Source of the DNA: Akkermansiaceae bacterium
GTDB taxonomy: Bacteria > Verrucomicrobiota > Verrucomicrobiia > Verrucomicrobiales > Akkermansiaceae
DNA length: 64,000 bases
NCBI GenBank assembly: GCA_029866215.1
Contig: JARWZU010000066.1
Coordinates: forward strand, 20,176 to 84,175
Direction of reading: 5' to 3'
In this document: positions 25,518 to 34,403 of the stretch, piece after piece
Layout: every line of letters starts with the position of its first letter
Numbering within the stretch: position 1 is the first letter of the stretch
Position numbers and translations under genes: made by a program
The notes under the pieces: generated by a model
The model's database searches: none
Told to the model about the DNA's origin: nothing
Seen by the model: the letters and a program-made list of their open reading frames with translations, nothing else

Positions 25518-26789
25518 TTAAAAAATTATTGATATTTCAGCCATAAGCTGTAGTTGCTCCCATCTTGAATTACCTCTATTTAGAGCATATCGAGCATTTG
25601 ATTTGATTTCGGACCGGCCGTTTAGAATTCTTTTTTGGTAACCTATGATGATTTCTGAACGGCTATCATCTACAAGTGTGTTGGTTACATTTGCAAGCTG
25701 CTCGTAGCCCTGCAGTTCAACGAGCACGCCTAGGCTTGCGGTTGATGCGGTGAAATTTCTTATGATGCTTGTGGTGAGTGAAAGATCTTTTACCAAGTAG
25801 TTCGTTTGAGTCGCTGATGGTGTCGTGACGTGCTGAATTGCGCTTTCCCATGTCCATAATGGATTAATTTGGCAGTACGCGGCGAGGTGGCCTGTCAGAC
25901 CATAACGATGACCATTAAATTCGTCTTCGGTGTTGGCTTGGTTCCTGCCGATCGATGCGAGAATTTGAACGGTTTCGGCCAATTTGTAGCGTGATTGGAT
26001 TGATACGGTGCCAATGTCATGGCTCTCGGTTCCATCCGACCGCATCGTTGAATAGTTAAACGACGGCCCCATGCTGAAACGCTCGTCAGCCGACCAGAAG
26101 AATCCCGTCTGGGCATTCATTGTTTGATATGCTACAAACCCAGGTGCGTCATAAGTCGAGGCGTCATGTGATAGCCCAGCGTAAAGTGATGTTTTTGGTG
26201 CGACTTGGTAAGAACCAAGTAATCTTAAACTTGTTAGACCAGTGGTAACAAATGTTCCTGTTAGGCTGTCGGTTGCAGATGTTGAGTGGTATCGTGCTTC
26301 TGTCGTAATGGTAGATTTCGAGCCTTTGATTTTCGCCATGAATCCTCCCCGGTGGTTAACGCCGTCGAGATCCGAATTCTCCGAGTGAAATCGAACATTT
26401 GCTTCGTAGTCAGCTGCGATCGTGATTGGCGCACCACCCTCGGGGTCAGAGCCATAATGGATCTTCGGGGACAGCATTGTCGTGAATTCGTCAGAAGGGT
26501 GGTGTTCATCGAGGAGAAAATTTGAGTCGTAAATGGATGTAAGGCTGATGGCAGAGCTAATTTCGCCCTTGATCAGGGATGCTGTGGATGGTCCATGACC
26601 CCAGCGCTCGGTGGACATACCGATGAGCCCAAGATTGGTGGAGGTTGCAAGTTGGCTGTTTAGGGTTGCTGCATCGGCGATTGAACAAGTCGAGATTCCA
26701 GCGCTTATGACTGCGATTGCAGATGTTAGTCGGTGGTGCTGGGGCTGGTTTCGCATTGGGGGAGCGTACGTGTCGATCAATTTGATCAT
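25518..26789 (-). CDS. Outer-membrane beta-barrel protein of the polysaccharide locus
   Basis: A 423-residue exported protein. The signal peptide fits best from Met12 (26756): RLTSAIAVISAGISTCSIADAA. The mature part is a chain of alternating amphipathic strands with many aromatic ends (TSLYAGLSHDASTYDAPGF, ESAIQHVTTPS, SEIIIGYQKRILNGRSEIK) and it ends in SIIF, a terminal Phe as needed for BAM recognition. I expect about 16-18 strands. It resembles the 'putative beta-barrel porin 2' group often found with exopolysaccharide genes. A role in glycan passage through the outer membrane is inference. It has its own 5' region shared divergently with the next plus-strand operon. Confidence 0.72.
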   Translation of the reverse strand: MIKLIDTYAPPMRNQPQHHRLTSAIAVISAGISTCSIADAATLNSQLATSTNLGLIGMSTERWGHGPSTASLIKGEISSAISLTSIYDSNFLLDEHHPSDEFTTMLSPKIHYGSDPEGGAPITIAADYEANVRFHSENSDLDGVNHRGGFMAKIKGSKSTITTEARYHSTSATDSLTGTFVTTGLTSLRLLGSYQVAPKTSLYAGLSHDASTYDAPGFVAYQTMNAQTGFFWSADERFSMGPSFNYSTMRSDGTESHDIGTVSIQSRYKLAETVQILASIGRNQANTEDEFNGHRYGLTGHLAAYCQINPLWTWESAIQHVTTPSATQTNYLVKDLSLTTSIIRNFTASTASLGVLVELQGYEQLANVTNTLVDDSRSEIIIGYQKRILNGRSEIKSNARYALNRGNSRWEQLQLMAEISIIF

Positions 26790-27009
26790 TATAGGACTGG
26801 GCGTTTCATGTCAATCTGTTTGGTATTCGTGGTGCATGTTTTCGGTGGATCATCGGGGTTTCTTTAAGCTTTTGGCTCAATTGCTAATCTAATCAATTTA
26901 TCGGTTTCGATTTCGCGTCCGGCGGGTGCCTGATGCAGTGGCTGCATCGATAGCGCATGTTTGGATTATTGATGGCTTGCATGGGAGGTTTCTCACTCTA
27001 GATTGGGCC

Positions 27010-27669
27010 ATGAGTTTTCGGCAGGGCATTTTTCTACGGGCGGCGGTCGTTTTGGCCGTCGTCTGGGGGTGCGTGTGGGGTCTACAGAGTTTTGCGGCGT
27101 CGAGAAAGATCACCGCGGACCGGATAAGCAAGGAGATCGAGATGGCGAACTTTGCCGATTGGTCTTCGGGCACCATAGAGATTAATTCTGAGGAGGCCCA
27201 GCGCCGTGAGGCAGAGATTCGTAGATTGGCGGATTTGTTCAATCGTCTTGATTTTCAAGAACGTGAGAAGAACCGTGAAGAACGTGCTGGCGAGAGCTTC
27301 TTCCGTAAACTCGCGACTGGCGAGAAGTCTCTTTTTATTCAGCTTACGGTAGTAGAATCAATGAGTCGGTTCATGGAGTCACTTGATGGAATGAAGCCTC
27401 AGCAACGGCGGCAGTTTGTGGAACTCGGCCTCAAGGAAATCCAGCAAGGGCGGACAAGCGAGGAAATGGCGCGTGCTGATGAGCTCGGCGCGGATTTACT
27501 TGATAAGATCAGCCAAGAGGGGATGCGCGCTTACTTTGAAAAATCGAGTGCCGACACCAAACTTGATTTAGCCCCGCTAATGGAAGCGATGAACGAGACG
27601 ATGCAGGGGCTGCGAGGCAACGAATTCCGGCCCGTTCTTCACAAGAATGATTCCCCTACCCAGCCATGA
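27010..27669 (+). CDS. Membrane-anchored protein of unknown function, linked to a pseudopilin
   Basis: I do not recognise the family. The 219-residue product has one N-terminal membrane helix (about residues 8-28, RAAVVLAVVWGCVWGLQSF), with the rest highly charged and helical: an EEAQRREAEIRRLADLFNRL segment and repeated acidic/basic patterns suggest coiled coil. The ATG at 27010 is chosen over an upstream frame opening because it puts the helix at the N-terminus. Its stop overlaps the start of the pseudopilin gene (ATGA), so the two are translationally coupled. It may be an accessory of a type II/type IV pilus-like complex (inference). Confidence 0.75.
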   Translation: MSFRQGIFLRAAVVLAVVWGCVWGLQSFAASRKITADRISKEIEMANFADWSSGTIEINSEEAQRREAEIRRLADLFNRLDFQEREKNREERAGESFFRKLATGEKSLFIQLTVVESMSRFMESLDGMKPQQRRQFVELGLKEIQQGRTSEEMARADELGADLLDKISQEGMRAYFEKSSADTKLDLAPLMEAMNETMQGLRGNEFRPVLHKNDSPTQP

Positions 27670-28178
27670 GGAGGTGCTCAGGATTTTCGCTGGTCGAGTT
27701 ACTTGTGGTCCTTGGTTTGATTGCTGCACTTGGCGGGGTTGCATACTCATTCACTCTTTCCGCAGTGGGCAGGTCTCGCGAAGCCGCGTGTGTGAATCAT
27801 CTTCGATCGCTTGGAGTGAGCCTGCAAAGCTATCTTCAAGAGCATGGCGACACGATGCCCACACTTGCCGCGGCACGATCTTCGAAGGGCGAGGATGCCG
27901 ATGTGTTAGACACTGTCCTAGCACCCTACTCAGGCGGGCCCGATGCGTTCAGGTGTCCTGCTGACAAGAAGGAATTCGATTTGACCGGATCGAGTTATTT
28001 TTGGAATTCAACTCAGAATGGGTTACGCGTTTCCGAACTTGCGTTTTTCGGGATAAAGGATCGCCCCGACAAGATTCCGTTGATCACCGACAAAGAGGCA
28101 TGGCACCCCAGTGGCGTTAACCTCCTTTATGCAGATTTAAGCAGCTCTAGCCAAACTCGATTCGGCATTAGTCATTGA
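27666..28178 (+). CDS. Pseudopilin (prepilin-type N-terminal cleavage/methylation protein)
   Basis: A 170-residue type IV pilin-like protein. The leader MRRCSG is followed by FSLVELLVVLGLIAALGGVA: prepilin peptidase would cut between Gly and Phe, with the conserved Glu at +5. The remainder looks like the short globular domain common in Verrucomicrobia/Planctomycetes 'DUF1559/prepilin' proteins, with RCPADKKEF and a late LYADLSSSSQ segment resembling the H-x-x-G-x-N-x-x-x-x-D-G region (here GVNLLYADLS). It overlaps the previous gene and is followed 10 bases later by an ABC ATPase, so the operon may couple a pseudopilin with export. Confidence 0.85.
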   Translation: MRRCSGFSLVELLVVLGLIAALGGVAYSFTLSAVGRSREAACVNHLRSLGVSLQSYLQEHGDTMPTLAAARSSKGEDADVLDTVLAPYSGGPDAFRCPADKKEFDLTGSSYFWNSTQNGLRVSELAFFGIKDRPDKIPLITDKEAWHPSGVNLLYADLSSSSQTRFGISH

Positions 28179-28188
28179 AATACTCGCC

Positions 28189-29085
28189 ATGCTTGTTGCT
28201 AGTGAACTCTCGAAGAAATTTAGTGGAAAGCCGGCGCTTTCTGGCGTCTCGTTCCATGTGAAACGTGGAGAGATATATGGGTTGCTGGGTCATAACGGGG
28301 CAGGTAAGAGCACCTCGCTCGGTGTGATTCTGGGCATGGTCATGCCCGATTCTGGCGACGTGACGATCGATGGAATTTCGGTTCTCCGTGATCGCTCTCG
28401 GGCATTGCGCAAGGTGGGGGCAATTTTTGAGTCACCTGCGTTTTACGACTACCTGAGTGGTTGGGATAATTTGAAGATTCTAATGAGCTACTCCGGTGGG
28501 TTTGATGCCACTGCGGCGCGATCGGTGGTCGAGCGTGTCGGTCTCTCTCGCAGGATTCATTCCAAGGTCAGAACGTATAGCCACGGCATGCGGCAGCGGC
28601 TGGCACTCGCCCAAGCCTTGCTGCCGGAGCCTGAGGTTTTGCTGTTGGACGAGCCGACGGATGGGCTTGATCCGGAGGGCATCAAGTGGTTTCGTGAATT
28701 CATTCTGAAACTTCGGGATGAGCGAGGCATGACGGTATTATTTAACTCTCATCTGCTTGCCGAGGTCGAGTTGATGTGTGATCGGGTGGCAATTCTCCGT
28801 GAAGGAAAGCGGGTTTTTGAAGGAAGCATCGGCAGCATCCAGGATGACACACGATTTTTTGAGGTCGACTTCGAGCCATGGGGGATTGCCTGTGGTTTGG
28901 TGCACAGCGCGGGTGGTGAGGTTCGCGCAGTGGGACGCATCAGTCTTCCTGCCACCATGGATCCTGCGGGATTGGTTGAGACCTTGGTGCATGCCGGTGT
29001 TCGAATCCGTGGTTTCTCGCCGATGCGGCGCTCATTAGAAGATCTTTACATGGAAATCCTCAACGGCGCGGGTAGCCCTAACTGA
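28189..29085 (+). CDS. ABC transporter ATP-binding protein (ABC-2 type)
   Basis: A 298-residue ATPase with a complete nucleotide-binding domain: Walker A GHNGAGKST, Q-loop region KVGAIFESPAFYDYLSG (Glu where many families have Gln), signature YSHGMRQRLALAQALL, Walker B VLLLDEPTDGLDPEG and H-loop NSHLLAEVE. The approximately 80-residue C-terminal extension resembles the DrrA/YhaQ-type accessory domain. The permease gene follows immediately. The pair is a typical exporter for peptides, lipids or drugs, or acts in membrane remodelling; the substrate is not known. Confidence 0.92.
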   Translation: MLVASELSKKFSGKPALSGVSFHVKRGEIYGLLGHNGAGKSTSLGVILGMVMPDSGDVTIDGISVLRDRSRALRKVGAIFESPAFYDYLSGWDNLKILMSYSGGFDATAARSVVERVGLSRRIHSKVRTYSHGMRQRLALAQALLPEPEVLLLDEPTDGLDPEGIKWFREFILKLRDERGMTVLFNSHLLAEVELMCDRVAILREGKRVFEGSIGSIQDDTRFFEVDFEPWGIACGLVHSAGGEVRAVGRISLPATMDPAGLVETLVHAGVRIRGFSPMRRSLEDLYMEILNGAGSPN

Positions 29086-29097
29086 AATTTGATCCAT

Positions 29098-29946
29098 ATG
29101 CTTTTTTTCCAGCAACTTCGAGGCGAGCTGCGCAAGCTGTTTGCAAGGCCCAGAACCTGGATGGGCTATGGTGCCTTCATACTCATGGAGGCCGTCATCT
29201 TGTTTGTTTATAAATTGGATCGCAGCCAGCAATTCATGCACGCCATGCTTGAGCGAAATGGATTAGATTTTGGCACCTACTATAGTTCACTAAGCATCAC
29301 GTTTACGATCATGCTTCTCAGCATGTTCCTGCTAGGATCGATTTATTTTGCCTTGGTCGCCGGTGATATTGTCGCCAAGGAAAACGAAGACGGGAATCTC
29401 CGCATGGTCTTTGCCCGCCCCATCAGCCGATTGCGACTTCTGCTAGTAAAGTATGCTGCCGTGTCATTCTACACGTTCACGTTTGTTTTTTTTGTTGGAA
29501 TTTCCGGTTACGCCATGGCTGTTGCCGCAGTGGGTTGGGAAGGCGGCTTGTTTGTCATGGAACCAAAGATGAAGGTCTTTGCAGCGTACTCGGATTGGTG
29601 GGAAGGAGCGGGTCGCTTGGCGATGTCTGCTGGGGGCATCGGCGTGAGCATGATCACCCTCTCGTCCATCGCCTTCATGTTTTCCTGTTTTAAAATCAAA
29701 CCTGCCGCTGCGACGATCATCACCTTGACCATTCTTTTTGTGGACATGATCTTGCAAGGCTTTCCATTCTTTAAGCCCTACGAGAGTTGGTTCATCACTT
29801 GGCGCATGAGCGCATGGGTCTTCATCATGGAGCAACAAATCTCGTGGCCTAAAATCATTGAGTCCTACGCGTTCCTCTTCGGGCTCAACATCACTTTATT
29901 CACACTTGGCTGGATTTCATTCCAGAGCCGAGATTTCAAAACGTGA
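29098..29946 (+). CDS. ABC-2 type transporter permease
   Basis: A membrane protein of about 282 residues with six hydrophobic segments, including TITFTIMLLSMFLLGSIYFA, YAAVSFYTFTFVFFVGISGY and a last ITLFTLGWISF. FALVAGDIVAKENEDGNLRM is the ABC-2 coupling motif (release of 'AGDxxxxExxxGTLR' type). The ATG at 29098 is preferred over the TTG at 29089 because it gives the usual short cytoplasmic start (MLFFQQLRGELRKLFARPRT). It is encoded 12 bases after the ATPase and faces the M15 peptidase gene tail to tail with only six bases between stops. Confidence 0.9.
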   Translation: MLFFQQLRGELRKLFARPRTWMGYGAFILMEAVILFVYKLDRSQQFMHAMLERNGLDFGTYYSSLSITFTIMLLSMFLLGSIYFALVAGDIVAKENEDGNLRMVFARPISRLRLLLVKYAAVSFYTFTFVFFVGISGYAMAVAAVGWEGGLFVMEPKMKVFAAYSDWWEGAGRLAMSAGGIGVSMITLSSIAFMFSCFKIKPAAATIITLTILFVDMILQGFPFFKPYESWFITWRMSAWVFIMEQQISWPKIIESYAFLFGLNITLFTLGWISFQSRDFKT

Positions 29947-29952
29947 AATGGT

Positions 29953-30651
29953 TCACCAGTCGGTGTTGATGCCGCGGGAGTCGATGTGAGTAAAATTCCA
30001 GTAACCGCCGACACCACCCTTGAAAAGCCCGCGCTCGCGGAGGTTCCGTGCGACCGCAGCCACCTTGGACGGGCGCGTTGGAAATTTCACGTCGACTGCC
30101 ACATTGGCCTGATGCCATGAACCGACCTTGGCACCCTCGCAGTGCGCATTGTAAACTGGGCAGCGGTAGGCAGAAACGACCTCAACCTCTTTTACATTCA
30201 TTTCCAATGCGATGCGGTCTGCGACTCGGAGGGTGTAGCCCATCCGCTTCCACCATTTTTTGGGCGGCAGGGTGTTCCAAATCGAGCCTTTGTTCTTGGC
30301 GTGTGCCTCGATGACCTGCTGTGCCGAAATGCTCTTCAGATTGAGGCTGGCGAGGTATCGGGCATATTCCTGCAAGCCGACCCCTTGGGTCCGAGCCCAG
30401 TCGGATGGCAGGTCAGGCAAAGTGATCGCCCGCGCGGGTGCCAGCGCTTGCGAGGGCTCAGGCCTGCGCGTTTGAGTCTGAATGATCACCCGTGGGCCAG
30501 CATTCACGGGTGCTTGGGCCGCGAACGCATCGGCTGAGCCCGATGAAGCCAACCACCCGAGTCCCATCAAGCCTAGACCGCTGATGACACTACGGCGGTC
30601 GAGCGGTGCGGCTTGATTGACTGGTCCTATGGGCGGTTGTTGAGAAATCAT
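29953..30651 (-). CDS. Tat-exported M15-family (YcbK/DUF882-like) murein peptidase
   Basis: The ATG at 30651 gives 232 residues; a TTG nine codons further upstream is less likely. Residues about 15-45 form a Tat-like signal: LDRRSVISGLGLMGLGWLA. The catalytic region near the C-terminus has SAYRCPVYNAHCEG, SWHQANVAVDVKF (H-x6-D zinc ligands) and YWNFTHIDSRG (final His-x-Asp). This is the Peptidase_M15_3 pattern of D,D- or L,D-peptidases such as MepK/YcbK acting on peptidoglycan in the periplasm. It is a single gene, divergent from the U32 peptidase gene. Confidence 0.87.
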   Translation of the reverse strand: MISQQPPIGPVNQAAPLDRRSVISGLGLMGLGWLASSGSADAFAAQAPVNAGPRVIIQTQTRRPEPSQALAPARAITLPDLPSDWARTQGVGLQEYARYLASLNLKSISAQQVIEAHAKNKGSIWNTLPPKKWWKRMGYTLRVADRIALEMNVKEVEVVSAYRCPVYNAHCEGAKVGSWHQANVAVDVKFPTRPSKVAAVARNLRERGLFKGGVGGYWNFTHIDSRGINTDW

Positions 30652-30968
30652 GAAACTGAAAGAAGCGAGGGCTGCCAACCGCAGCGAAATTCATGCCGAG
30701 GCGTGGAATGGGTGCTCGAAAGTTGGTGAAGTCCTGTGAAACCAAGCAGGCACGTCCGATGCCGCAAGTAAAAAATCCCCGCAAAGGTCTAATTTAGTGG
30801 GAAAATCCTTACATTTTTTCCATTTCCGCGAGGCAGATGCTTAGGATCGCTGAAATATTTGGGTTTGCAGATGGCCACCCTTGCGACGCCTCCCTCCGCG
30901 CCTTCACAATCTGCCATTGCGCGAAATCCCGTCTGTTTTTCGGGCGAGTCCCATGCTTCAGTCGCTTC

Positions 30969-33437
30969 ATGCAAGCAAGTGATTGTGACCTGACTCCCGA
31001 ACTTTTGGCCCCAGCAGGCAACTGGGATTGCGCCCGGGCAGCGGTCGCGGCGGGAGCAGACGCAATTTACTTTGGATTGCCGAAGTTCAATGCAAGATTG
31101 CGGGCGGACAATTTCATCGAGGCCGATCTCGAGGAACTCATGGATTTCCTCCATCGCCACGGCGTCAAGGGGTTCATCGCCATGAACACCCTGATCTTCA
31201 CTCAAGAAATGAGGGCCGCGGAAGATCAGCTTCGGCGGATCGCGGCGGCTGGCGTAGACGCATTGATCATCCAAGACCTTGGGCTCGCGAAGCTTGCCCG
31301 CGAGGTGGCGCCCAACGTTGAGCTCCACGCATCGACCCAGATGACCATCACCTCCCCCGATGGCCTCGCCTTCGTTGAGTCGCTCTTTCCCTTGGAGCGT
31401 GCGGTGCTTGCACGCGAGCTTTCCATCCGGGAAATTGAAAAGTTTCAATCGTCCTCGGTCCACACTCACGCGCCGCTTGAAGTGTTCGTCCATGGTGCAC
31501 TCTGTGTCGCTTATTCGGGCCAATGCCTGACCAGTGAGTCCCTTGGCCAGCGCAGTGCCAACCGCGGCGAATGCGCCCAAGCCTGCCGCATGCCTTACGA
31601 AATCGTCGTCGATGGAGAAACCCGCGACCTCGGCCCCGTGCGCTACTTGCTCAGCCCGCAAGATCTTGCCGCCGTAGATCTCATCCCCGACCTGGTCCGC
31701 GCCGGGGTGAAATCGTTCAAAATCGAAGGCCGCCTGAAGTCCCCCGAGTACGTTTCCGCCGTCACCCGCGTCTACCGCAAGGCACTCGATGCCGCCATGG
31801 AGGAGAAGGAGTCCACCATCACCGCCGCCGACCGCTACGCCTTGGAAATGACATTCTCCCGCGGACTCAGCACCGGATGGTTTGCCGGGACCAATCACCC
31901 GTACCTCACTCATGGAAAATTCGGCAAAAAGCGCGGCCCGCTGCTAGGGGAAATCATCGACTGTGGTCCTGGTTGGATCCGGCTAGGCAATCTCACCGGT
32001 GTGCCATTCACCGCAGGCGACGGCGTCGTGTTCGATGCCGGTGAAAACCGCGACCTCGAGCAAGGCGCACGCATTTGGGTGATCGAGGGCGATCGCCTCA
32101 TTTTCCACCTCACCTACAGCGGCATCAACTTCGACCGCATCAAGCCCGGCCACACGCTTTACAAGACATCCGACCCCAAGCTCGACTCGGAACTCCGCCG
32201 GTTTTGGCAAAACACCCGACCACCCGAGAAAAAATCAGCACTCCACCTCGTCGTCTGCGGCAAGCCCGGCGAGCCGATCGAGATCCAGAGCGGCGATTGT
32301 GTGGTGCGCAGTGAGATTTCCCTGCAAGAAGCGGCCAAGCACCCACTCAACACCGAAACTCTCGTCGCTCAACTCGGACGACTGGGCGACTCATCCTTTG
32401 AGCTGGGCTCGTTGGATAACCAACTTGAAGGAAATTGCCACATCGCCGTCTCCACGCTGAACCAACTACGCCGCGCCCTCGTCAAACAGCTGGAAACCGC
32501 CGCCGCCATTCGAACGCCACAGCCAACGATCACCACCACCTTCCGCGATCTACTGCCAGCCATCCCAAGCACCCAGCCCCAAGCGCCCCAACTCTCCGTC
32601 CTCTGCCGCACGCCCGAGCAAGTTCGCGCGGCCATCGAGTGCGGAGTGGAATCAGTCTACTGCGACTTCGAAGACCCGCGCCGCTACAAAGATGCCGTGG
32701 CATTTTTCCGCTCTGAAAATGCAGTTGCTGGATCTCAAATCCACCTCGCGACGCCACGAATCCTCAAGCCTGGCGAGACCGGATACCTGAAGCTCATCGA
32801 AAAGGCCGAGCCCGACGGCCTGCTCCTCCGCAACCTCGGCGCGCTCCACTACTACCAGCATCGTAGCGACTTGAAAAAAATCGGCGATTTCTCTCTCAAC
32901 GTCGCCAATCCCATCACAGCAAAACTCTTGATGGAAAACGCTGGGCTCGAGCACCTCACGATTTCCTACGATCTCAACATCGGCCAGGTGCTCGAGCTTC
33001 TGGCCGGCGCGCCGGTCGACTGGTTTGAGCTCACGCTACACCAACACATGCCGATGTTTCACATGGAGCACTGCGTTTTCTGCACCTTCCTCAGCAAAGG
33101 CACCACCTACAAGGACTGCGGTCGGCCCTGTGAAACCCACGTCGTTCACCTCCGCGACCGAGTCGGCCAACTCCACCGCCTGCAAGCGGATGTCGGCTGC
33201 CGCAACACCCTCTTCAACGGCAAAGCTCAAACCGGCGCCCGCTACTTCCAACACCTGCGCAACGCCGGCTTGGCGCGGTTTCGTGTCGAGCTGTTAGACG
33301 AATCCACCGACGCCACCAAGACCATCAGCGCCTACCAAGACCTCCTCAGCGGCAAGTCAGACGCCTTCGACCTCCTCACCGAAGTTCAGGCACTTGAAAA
33401 ACTCGGTGTCACCGAAGGAACGCTCGCTGAATTCTGA
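30969..33437 (+). CDS. rlhA: U32 family peptidase, RlhA-like (probable 23S rRNA C2501 hydroxylation factor)
   Basis: The ATG at 30969 starts the conserved LTPELLAPAGNWDCARAAV; the open frame extends 44 codons further upstream without homology-like content. The protein has 822 residues. The U32 signature is VFVHGALCVAYSGQC with later RGECAQACRMPY, giving the Cys set thought to hold an iron-sulfur cluster. The C-terminal half contains a DUF3656-like insertion and a second Cys-rich segment (MEHCVFCTFLSKGTTYKDCG). E. coli RlhA (YdcP) of this layout makes 5-hydroxycytidine in 23S rRNA. TrhP-like tRNA activity is the alternative, but the length and the C-terminal part favour RlhA. Confidence 0.88.
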   Translation: MQASDCDLTPELLAPAGNWDCARAAVAAGADAIYFGLPKFNARLRADNFIEADLEELMDFLHRHGVKGFIAMNTLIFTQEMRAAEDQLRRIAAAGVDALIIQDLGLAKLAREVAPNVELHASTQMTITSPDGLAFVESLFPLERAVLARELSIREIEKFQSSSVHTHAPLEVFVHGALCVAYSGQCLTSESLGQRSANRGECAQACRMPYEIVVDGETRDLGPVRYLLSPQDLAAVDLIPDLVRAGVKSFKIEGRLKSPEYVSAVTRVYRKALDAAMEEKESTITAADRYALEMTFSRGLSTGWFAGTNHPYLTHGKFGKKRGPLLGEIIDCGPGWIRLGNLTGVPFTAGDGVVFDAGENRDLEQGARIWVIEGDRLIFHLTYSGINFDRIKPGHTLYKTSDPKLDSELRRFWQNTRPPEKKSALHLVVCGKPGEPIEIQSGDCVVRSEISLQEAAKHPLNTETLVAQLGRLGDSSFELGSLDNQLEGNCHIAVSTLNQLRRALVKQLETAAAIRTPQPTITTTFRDLLPAIPSTQPQAPQLSVLCRTPEQVRAAIECGVESVYCDFEDPRRYKDAVAFFRSENAVAGSQIHLATPRILKPGETGYLKLIEKAEPDGLLLRNLGALHYYQHRSDLKKIGDFSLNVANPITAKLLMENAGLEHLTISYDLNIGQVLELLAGAPVDWFELTLHQHMPMFHMEHCVFCTFLSKGTTYKDCGRPCETHVVHLRDRVGQLHRLQADVGCRNTLFNGKAQTGARYFQHLRNAGLARFRVELLDESTDATKTISAYQDLLSGKSDAFDLLTEVQALEKLGVTEGTLAEF

Positions 33438-33556
33438 ACATGCGGCGCAGGGGAGCTTCGGCATCCGTCACGGGTTCTCATCTTTGAATCATGGTTCGCC
33501 AAGAGAAACCAGATTCTAGGCTTGCCTCAGTGTGTATCGTGTGTACTTTAACTACG

Positions 33557-33748
33557 GTGATCAGTCGCGACATCATATCCAGACTCAAGGCTGAAGGCTG
33601 GGAGATTGTGAATATTCGGGGGTCACACCACCAATACAAGCATCTCCAGCGAGGAGGACGTGTCACCGTCCCCCACCCCAAGAAGGACTTCCCGCGCGGC
33701 ACGTTGCGAAGCATTTTCCAACAAGCTGAATGGCCTTGGCCACCCTAA
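33557..33748 (+). CDS. hicA: HicA-type mRNA interferase toxin
   Basis: A 63-residue toxin if started at the GTG of 33557; the frame stays open upstream, but HicA proteins begin with the segment seen here (ISRDIISRLKAEGWEIV). The double-stranded RNA-binding-like fold is recognisable by the catalytic His in IRGSHHQYKH and the closing VPHPKKDFPRGTLRSIF. HicA cleaves mRNA when free of its antitoxin. The antitoxin gene starts 5 bases after the stop, the classic hicA-hicB order. A start of this kind (GTG, no clear ribosome site) would keep toxin output low. Confidence 0.88.
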   Translation: MISRDIISRLKAEGWEIVNIRGSHHQYKHLQRGGRVTVPHPKKDFPRGTLRSIFQQAEWPWPP

Positions 33749-33753
33749 AAACC

Positions 33754-34161
33754 ATGAGATTCCCAATAGTCATCCACAAGGACAACGACTCCGACTACGG
33801 TGTCACCGTTCCAGATATGCCCGGTTGTTTTTCAGCCGGGACCACAACCGATGAAGCCCTCTCGAATGCCATTGAGGCAATTGAATGCCATATCGAAGGC
33901 TTGCTGATCGACGGGGACCGGATTCCCACACCACGGAGCGTCGAACATTATCAGTCAGACAAGAACTTCCGAGGCGGAGTCTGGGCCTTGGTTGATGTCG
34001 ATGTGTCGAAGCTCTCCGGCAAGGCGAGGAGAATCAACATCACCCTTCCCGAGCGGATCTTGGCACAGATCGATTCCTTTGCAGCCCTCCATGGCGGCTC
34101 TCGCTCGGGCTTGCTGGCGCACGCCGCCATGGAGTATGTGGCCGCGCACGAATCACGATAA
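33754..34161 (+). CDS. hicB: HicB-type antitoxin with ribbon-helix-helix domain
   Basis: The ATG at 33754 gives 135 residues. The N-terminal HicB fold is a partial RNase H-like domain: MRFPIVIHKDNDSDYGVTVP and DMPGCFSAGTTTDEALSNA. The C-terminal part (KARRINITLPERILAQIDSF to GGSRSGLLAHAAMEYV) is a ribbon-helix-helix DNA-binding domain, so the protein should both neutralise HicA and repress its own promoter. It is about 70 residues longer than the second HicB of this window, which lacks the DNA-binding part. Confidence 0.9.
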   Translation: MRFPIVIHKDNDSDYGVTVPDMPGCFSAGTTTDEALSNAIEAIECHIEGLLIDGDRIPTPRSVEHYQSDKNFRGGVWALVDVDVSKLSGKARRINITLPERILAQIDSFAALHGGSRSGLLAHAAMEYVAAHESR

Positions 34162-34403
34162 CGTGAACAAGGCGTCCCGCCGATTCGATTGGCAGGTTGC
34201 AACTTCACTCCTGTTTCCGCGCAATTCTGATTTCAAGTTCTGCCGATGCATTGCACCAATTTCATCGCTACCGTTTCCAAGGAGAGGCCATGCCCCCCAC
34301 CCTTCACTCGCCAACCTTCATGACTACAAAAATGATTGCTACTTTTTGTCGGAGATACGGAATGCTTTCGCGCCTTTCGCCCTGATCCTTTCCTCCACTC
34401 GGC

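Noticed and set aside
28990..29010. GTTCGAATCC as a tRNA T-loop
   Set aside because: It lies inside the ABC ATPase gene, with no acceptor or anticodon stem around it.
30837..30968. Longer start of the U32 peptidase
   Set aside because: The 44 extra residues are not like the family and the Met at 30969 stands right before the conserved LTPELLAPAG.
30789..31913. Minus-strand open frame of 374 codons
   Set aside because: It is antisense to the start of the U32 peptidase gene, which has clear family motifs.
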